Of a DNA stretch of 64,000 nt, positions 61,349-64,000 are shown one piece after another. Made by a program: the position numbers and the translations under genes. The notes below the pieces were generated by a model. That model searched no databases, was not told the origin of the DNA, and saw only the letters and a list, made by a program, of their open reading frames with translations. Numbering within the stretch: the first letter of the stretch is position 1; every line of letters starts with the position of its first letter. This stretch comes from Dermacoccus abyssi (GTDB lineage Bacteria > Actinomycetota > Actinomycetes > Actinomycetales > Dermatophilaceae), in the NCBI RefSeq assembly GCF_034541975.1, contig NZ_JAVYJM010000001.1. One strand, 5' to 3'.

Positions 61349-62944
61349 TCAGCCCCGCTTGCCCTCGAACCACCGACGACGGCGGTCTTCACGCTCGGCG
61401 CTCACGGCACGGAACTCACGCGTGTTCGAGTGGTCGTAGCGAGCACGGTTGCTCTCGACCTCAGCCCACTTCTCCTCCAGCGGACGCTCCGCCTCCGCCT
61501 TCTTGGCCTCCTTGAGGCGCTCGGCCTCGACCTTCTTCTGCTCGGCCTTGACCTTCGCCTCCTGCGCGGCGAGACGCTCCCGCACGGCGCGCTTGTGCTG
61601 GCCCTCGGCGAGCGCACGGCGACGGCGCTGCTCACGGTCGGCGGCCACCTCGGCACGTTCGCGCTCGGCCTGCGCCGCGGCGTCGCGGCTCGGATTGGCG
61701 TCGGCTCGACGCTGAGCCTTGGTGACGGTGGCGTCGTCGCTGAGGTCCGGCGCCTCGTCCTTCGTCGCGGCAGCGATCTTGGGCGCGCCCTCGAGCGTGC
61801 GGGTCGACGGCGTGACCGGCTGCTTCTCCGGGGAGCTGTTCTGCGCAGCGGTGGTGCGCTCGTTCGAACGCTCTGCCGGCACGACCGGCATCATGTTCTC
61901 GACCGCTTCATCCGGGACGCCCGAGTCGACGCGCAGTTGGTGCGCCGCCTCCACGAGGTCGTCGTACTTCTCGGCCTTCTTGTCGATGCCACTCTCGTCG
62001 CGCACGGGCAGAAGGACGAGTTCCTCGGCCGGGTAGCCCGTCTTGAGCTGACGGGTACGCAACGTCTCGGCGTCGAACTCGGCGCCGAACAGCATCGCGA
62101 GGTTCGTGATCCACAGCCACAGCAGCACCATGATCGCCGTGGCGAGCTGGCCGTACTTGCCGTAGTTGCCCATGTTGGACACGTACCAGGCGAACGCCGC
62201 GGAGCCGATGACCCACACGAAGAACGCCAGCACGGCGCCAGGGTTGAAGATGCCCTGCTTGAAGGGGCGTCGCACGTTCGGCGTGGCCCAGAACATGAGG
62301 CCGATGATGAACATGACGATGAGGACGACGAAGGGCCACTTCGCGATGTCCCAGACCATGACGGCGGTGTCGCCGAGTCCGATCAGCGACCCCACTTCCT
62401 TGGCCACCGGGCCGGTCATGACGAGCGCCATCGCGGCGATGACGAGCAGGATGACCTGGATGATCGTCACGAGGTACAGCCACGGGCGCAGCTTGAAGAC
62501 GGGACGACCTTCCGCGACGTCGTAGATGCGGTTCTGCATGCGGGCGAAGGCCCCTACGTATCCGGAGGCCGACCAGAGCGAGAGCAGGATGCCGAAGAAG
62601 AACGCGAAGCCGGCGCCACCACTCGTCTGCAGGCCGTCGATGAAGTTGCGGATGCCGCCGAGTTCGCTCTCCTCCGTGCCGGCGATGGCGGCAATCGACG
62701 TGACGACGCTGTTCGTCGTCTCCTTGCCGTCGCCGAACAGCCCGAGCAGCGAGACGCCGGCGATCATCGCGGGCACCATGGCCTGGATGGAGTAGTAGGT
62801 GAGCGCGGCGGCGAGGTCGGTGCACTGATCCTGCGAGAACTTCGCCAGGGTGCGCTTGAAGGCCACCTTGTAGTCGGGCTTGGCGTCGAGCACGGGCGGT
62901 TCGCCGTACGGACGCTCGACCCCGGTGTCAGGTAGGTCGGTCAT
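61349..62944 (-). CDS. YihY/BrkB-family membrane protein with a long charged tail
   Basis: The 531-residue protein has a YihY/virulence factor BrkB domain in residues 25-320, with six membrane helices. These include DLAAALTYYSIQAMVPAMIA, LLSLWSASGYVGAFARMQNR (family signature) and VLLWLWITNLAMLFGAEFDA. The remaining 210 residues are hydrophilic, rich in Ala, Glu, Arg and Lys, and predicted to form a long coiled coil (AERERAEVAADREQRRRRAL...). The transported substrate, if any, is unknown. It is monocistronic and ends in a strong terminator. Confidence 0.92.
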   Translation of the reverse strand: MTDLPDTGVERPYGEPPVLDAKPDYKVAFKRTLAKFSQDQCTDLAAALTYYSIQAMVPAMIAGVSLLGLFGDGKETTNSVVTSIAAIAGTEESELGGIRNFIDGLQTSGGAGFAFFFGILLSLWSASGYVGAFARMQNRIYDVAEGRPVFKLRPWLYLVTIIQVILLVIAAMALVMTGPVAKEVGSLIGLGDTAVMVWDIAKWPFVVLIVMFIIGLMFWATPNVRRPFKQGIFNPGAVLAFFVWVIGSAAFAWYVSNMGNYGKYGQLATAIMVLLWLWITNLAMLFGAEFDAETLRTRQLKTGYPAEELVLLPVRDESGIDKKAEKYDDLVEAAHQLRVDSGVPDEAVENMMPVVPAERSNERTTAAQNSSPEKQPVTPSTRTLEGAPKIAAATKDEAPDLSDDATVTKAQRRADANPSRDAAAQAERERAEVAADREQRRRRALAEGQHKRAVRERLAAQEAKVKAEQKKVEAERLKEAKKAEAERPLEEKWAEVESNRARYDHSNTREFRAVSAEREDRRRRWFEGKRG

Positions 62945-63113
62945 GTCGTTCGTCTCCGAGATCTCGATGATCGAAAAGGTTCTCGCCAGAATCTATCGTC
63001 CCGACGCCACCTGTGCAGTGCGCCCGTAGAGGTGAAGACCCCCGATGACCCGCGGCGCCCACCCCTCGGGAGGTGGGGTCGAACCGGCCCACGCCCCCTC
63101 TGCGGCAACCGAT

Positions 63114-63142
63114 TTGGCCACCAGACGGCCCTGAGGTAAGGT
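63114..63142 (+). promoter_or_regulatory. Promoter of the first tRNA-Lys
   Basis: TTGGCC (63114-63119) and TAAGGT (63137-63142) are 17 bp apart, ending 13 bp before the tRNA. The second tRNA-Lys has TAATGT at the equivalent place (63390-63395). Confidence 0.5.
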
Positions 63143-63155
63143 TTCTCCTCGTTGC

Positions 63156-63228
<73 letters not shown>

Positions 63229-63236
63229 CCGAAGGA

Positions 63237-63264
63237 AGGCCCACCGGCAACGGTGGGCCTTTCG
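63237..63264 (+). terminator. Terminator of tRNA-Lys copy 1
   Basis: AGGCCCACCG and CGGTGGGCCT form the stem with loop GCAA, followed by TTCG. Confidence 0.85.
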
Positions 63265-63408
63265 CTTTGCCCGGCGAACCTCCACGTCGAATCGCCCGCC
63301 GGGAGGGCACGGCGTGCGTCGAGACCCGGCGTCAGCACGCCGTGGATCGCCGCCATTGCGGGGATTTCACGTTTCATCGTGCGTTCAGGTAATGTTTCAC
63401 CTCGTTGC

Positions 63409-63481
<73 letters not shown>

Positions 63482-63487
63482 CCGAAG

Positions 63488-63518
63488 AAAGGCCCACCGG
63501 CAACGGTGGGCCTTTTGC
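63488..63518 (+). terminator. Terminator of tRNA-Lys copy 2
   Basis: AAAGGCCCACCG and CGGTGGGCCTTT enclose GCAA and are followed by TGC. This is the same hairpin as after copy 1. Confidence 0.85.
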
Positions 63519-63543
63519 TTTGCCCTCAGGCGGCCCCTGAGCG

Positions 63544-63597
63544 CGCATGACGAAGGCCCGGTCTTCCCACGTGGGAAGACCGGGCCTTCGTCATGCG
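63544..63597. terminator. Perfect 54-bp palindrome, likely bidirectional terminator
   Basis: CGCATGACGAAGGCCCGGTC... is self-complementary over 27 + 27 bases with its centre at CAC|GTG (63570/63571) and no unpaired loop. It lies between tRNA-Lys copy 2 and the convergent DUF3618 gene, 7 bp from the latter's stop. Confidence 0.9.
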
Positions 63598-63604
63598 ATA
63601 CGAA

Positions 63605-63865
63605 TCAGGAACGCAGACGCTTCGCGAGGCCGACGAGAAGCATGAACGCGCCGACGCCACCGAGACCCATCGCGACGCGGTCCTGACGCAGGTCGCCGTC
63701 GGCGGTGCGCGTAGCGTCCGTCAGAGCGAGACGAGCGCTCTCCGTCTGACGCTTCGCGATCTCCTTGGGCTGGGCGCGGAAGGCCAGCTCGTCGATCGTG
63801 CCGGCGAGACGCGAACGCGACGCGGCCAGCTCGGCCTCGATCTGCTTGGCGGTCTTGGGTGCCAT
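63605..63865 (-). CDS. DUF3618 protein
   Basis: The 86-residue protein has the DUF3618 motif IEAELAASRSRLAGTIDELA followed by FRAQPKEIAKR, and a single C-terminal membrane helix (MGLGGVGAFMLLVGLAKRL). Such proteins are found in actinobacterial membranes, often next to peroxiredoxin (bcp) as here. Function is unknown. ATG 63865 follows AAGGAG; it diverges from bcp with an 87-bp gap. Confidence 0.9.
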   Translation of the reverse strand: MAPKTAKQIEAELAASRSRLAGTIDELAFRAQPKEIAKRQTESARLALTDATRTADGDLRQDRVAMGLGGVGAFMLLVGLAKRLRS

Positions 63866-63952
63866 GGTGTGGATCTCCTTGCCACGTGCGGAAAACTAGG
63901 CTCTTGACCCACAGGTTAACGCACCGCGGCATCTTCACCGGAAGGACTTCCC

Positions 63953-64000
63953 ATGACCCGCCTCGAGACCGGCACCCCTGCACCGTCGTTCACGCTCACG
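63953..64000 (+). CDS. bcp: Thioredoxin-dependent peroxiredoxin, N-terminal 16 codons only
   Basis: ATG 63953, with GGAAGG upstream, begins MTRLETGTPAPSFTLT and runs off the window. This fits the start of Bcp-type peroxiredoxins (L..G.PAPDFTLTD), and bcp beside DUF3618 is a common actinobacterial pair. The active-site cysteine lies outside the window. Confidence 0.75.
   Translation, partial: MTRLETGTPAPSFTLT

Overview
This window is chromosomal DNA from a high-GC Gram-positive actinobacterium. The evidence is GC-rich codon use with GTG and TTG starts, paired clpP1/clpP2, a translation-type ileS T-box, IdeR/DtxR-like iron boxes, an EttA/Ssb/GlbO/AglA/PepN/RpiB/Tig/ClpP neighbourhood resembling the Rv2445c-Rv2478c part of Mycobacterium tuberculosis (recalled, not searched), and many strong intrinsic hairpins. 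A micrococcalean genus is likely; I cannot name it from sequence alone.

Layout. 1-0.5 kb: start of pnp and all of rpsO. 0.6-7.1 kb: a five-gene operon behind a cobalamin riboswitch, encoding two secreted, membrane-anchored proteins (an alpha/alpha-barrel repeat protein and a DUF4430 protein, i.e. counterparts of the two domains of animal transcobalamin/intrinsic factor) followed by a complete ECF transporter (EcfT, fused EcfA-EcfA', S component). I consider this predicted two-part corrinoid capture and uptake system the most interesting item. 7.1-11.6 kb: mreB-mreC-mreD-mrdA, without rodA. 11.7-13.6 kb: a sugar O-methyltransferase-like gene and a DUF2087 gene. 13.6-20.4 kb: ileS-folC-DUF4233-uppP-ndk, led by a T-box. 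20.5-26.5 kb: a variable region with a frameshifted FMN dehydrogenase, an SDR, an FAD oxidoreductase flanked by duplicated gene ends, relics of a transposition ATPase, a UvrA-like protein and a DUF2500 protein, and unusual hairpins.

26.5-35 kb: a GAD/DUF1851 immunity-like gene, valS, clpX, clpP2, clpP1 and tig (with a lysine-rich repeat tail), then tRNA-Pro and tRNA-Gly. 35-50 kb: a small antitoxin-like protein, a membrane PP2C phosphatase, rpiB, pepN, a MalQ homologue with altered catalytic residues, MscS, truncated globin, GH13 glucosidase, a Gfo/Idh oxidoreductase, a conserved actinobacterial protein, two thioesterases, a GNAT and a siderophore-interacting protein. 50-64 kb: ettA, ssb, a dynamin-like GTPase pair, efeUOB under iron boxes, tRNA-Arg, tRNA-His, orn, a YihY membrane protein, two tRNA-Lys, a DUF3618 protein and the start of bcp.

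Functional themes: micronutrient uptake (corrinoid by riboswitch; iron by efeUOB and the SIP protein), protein quality control (Tig, ClpP1P2, ClpX, PepN), translation (two aminoacyl-tRNA synthetases, EttA, six tRNAs), and envelope growth (MreBCD, PBP2, UppP). Coordinates of starts are my choices from Shine-Dalgarno spacing and 4-bp ATGA overlaps; alternatives are given where they matter.
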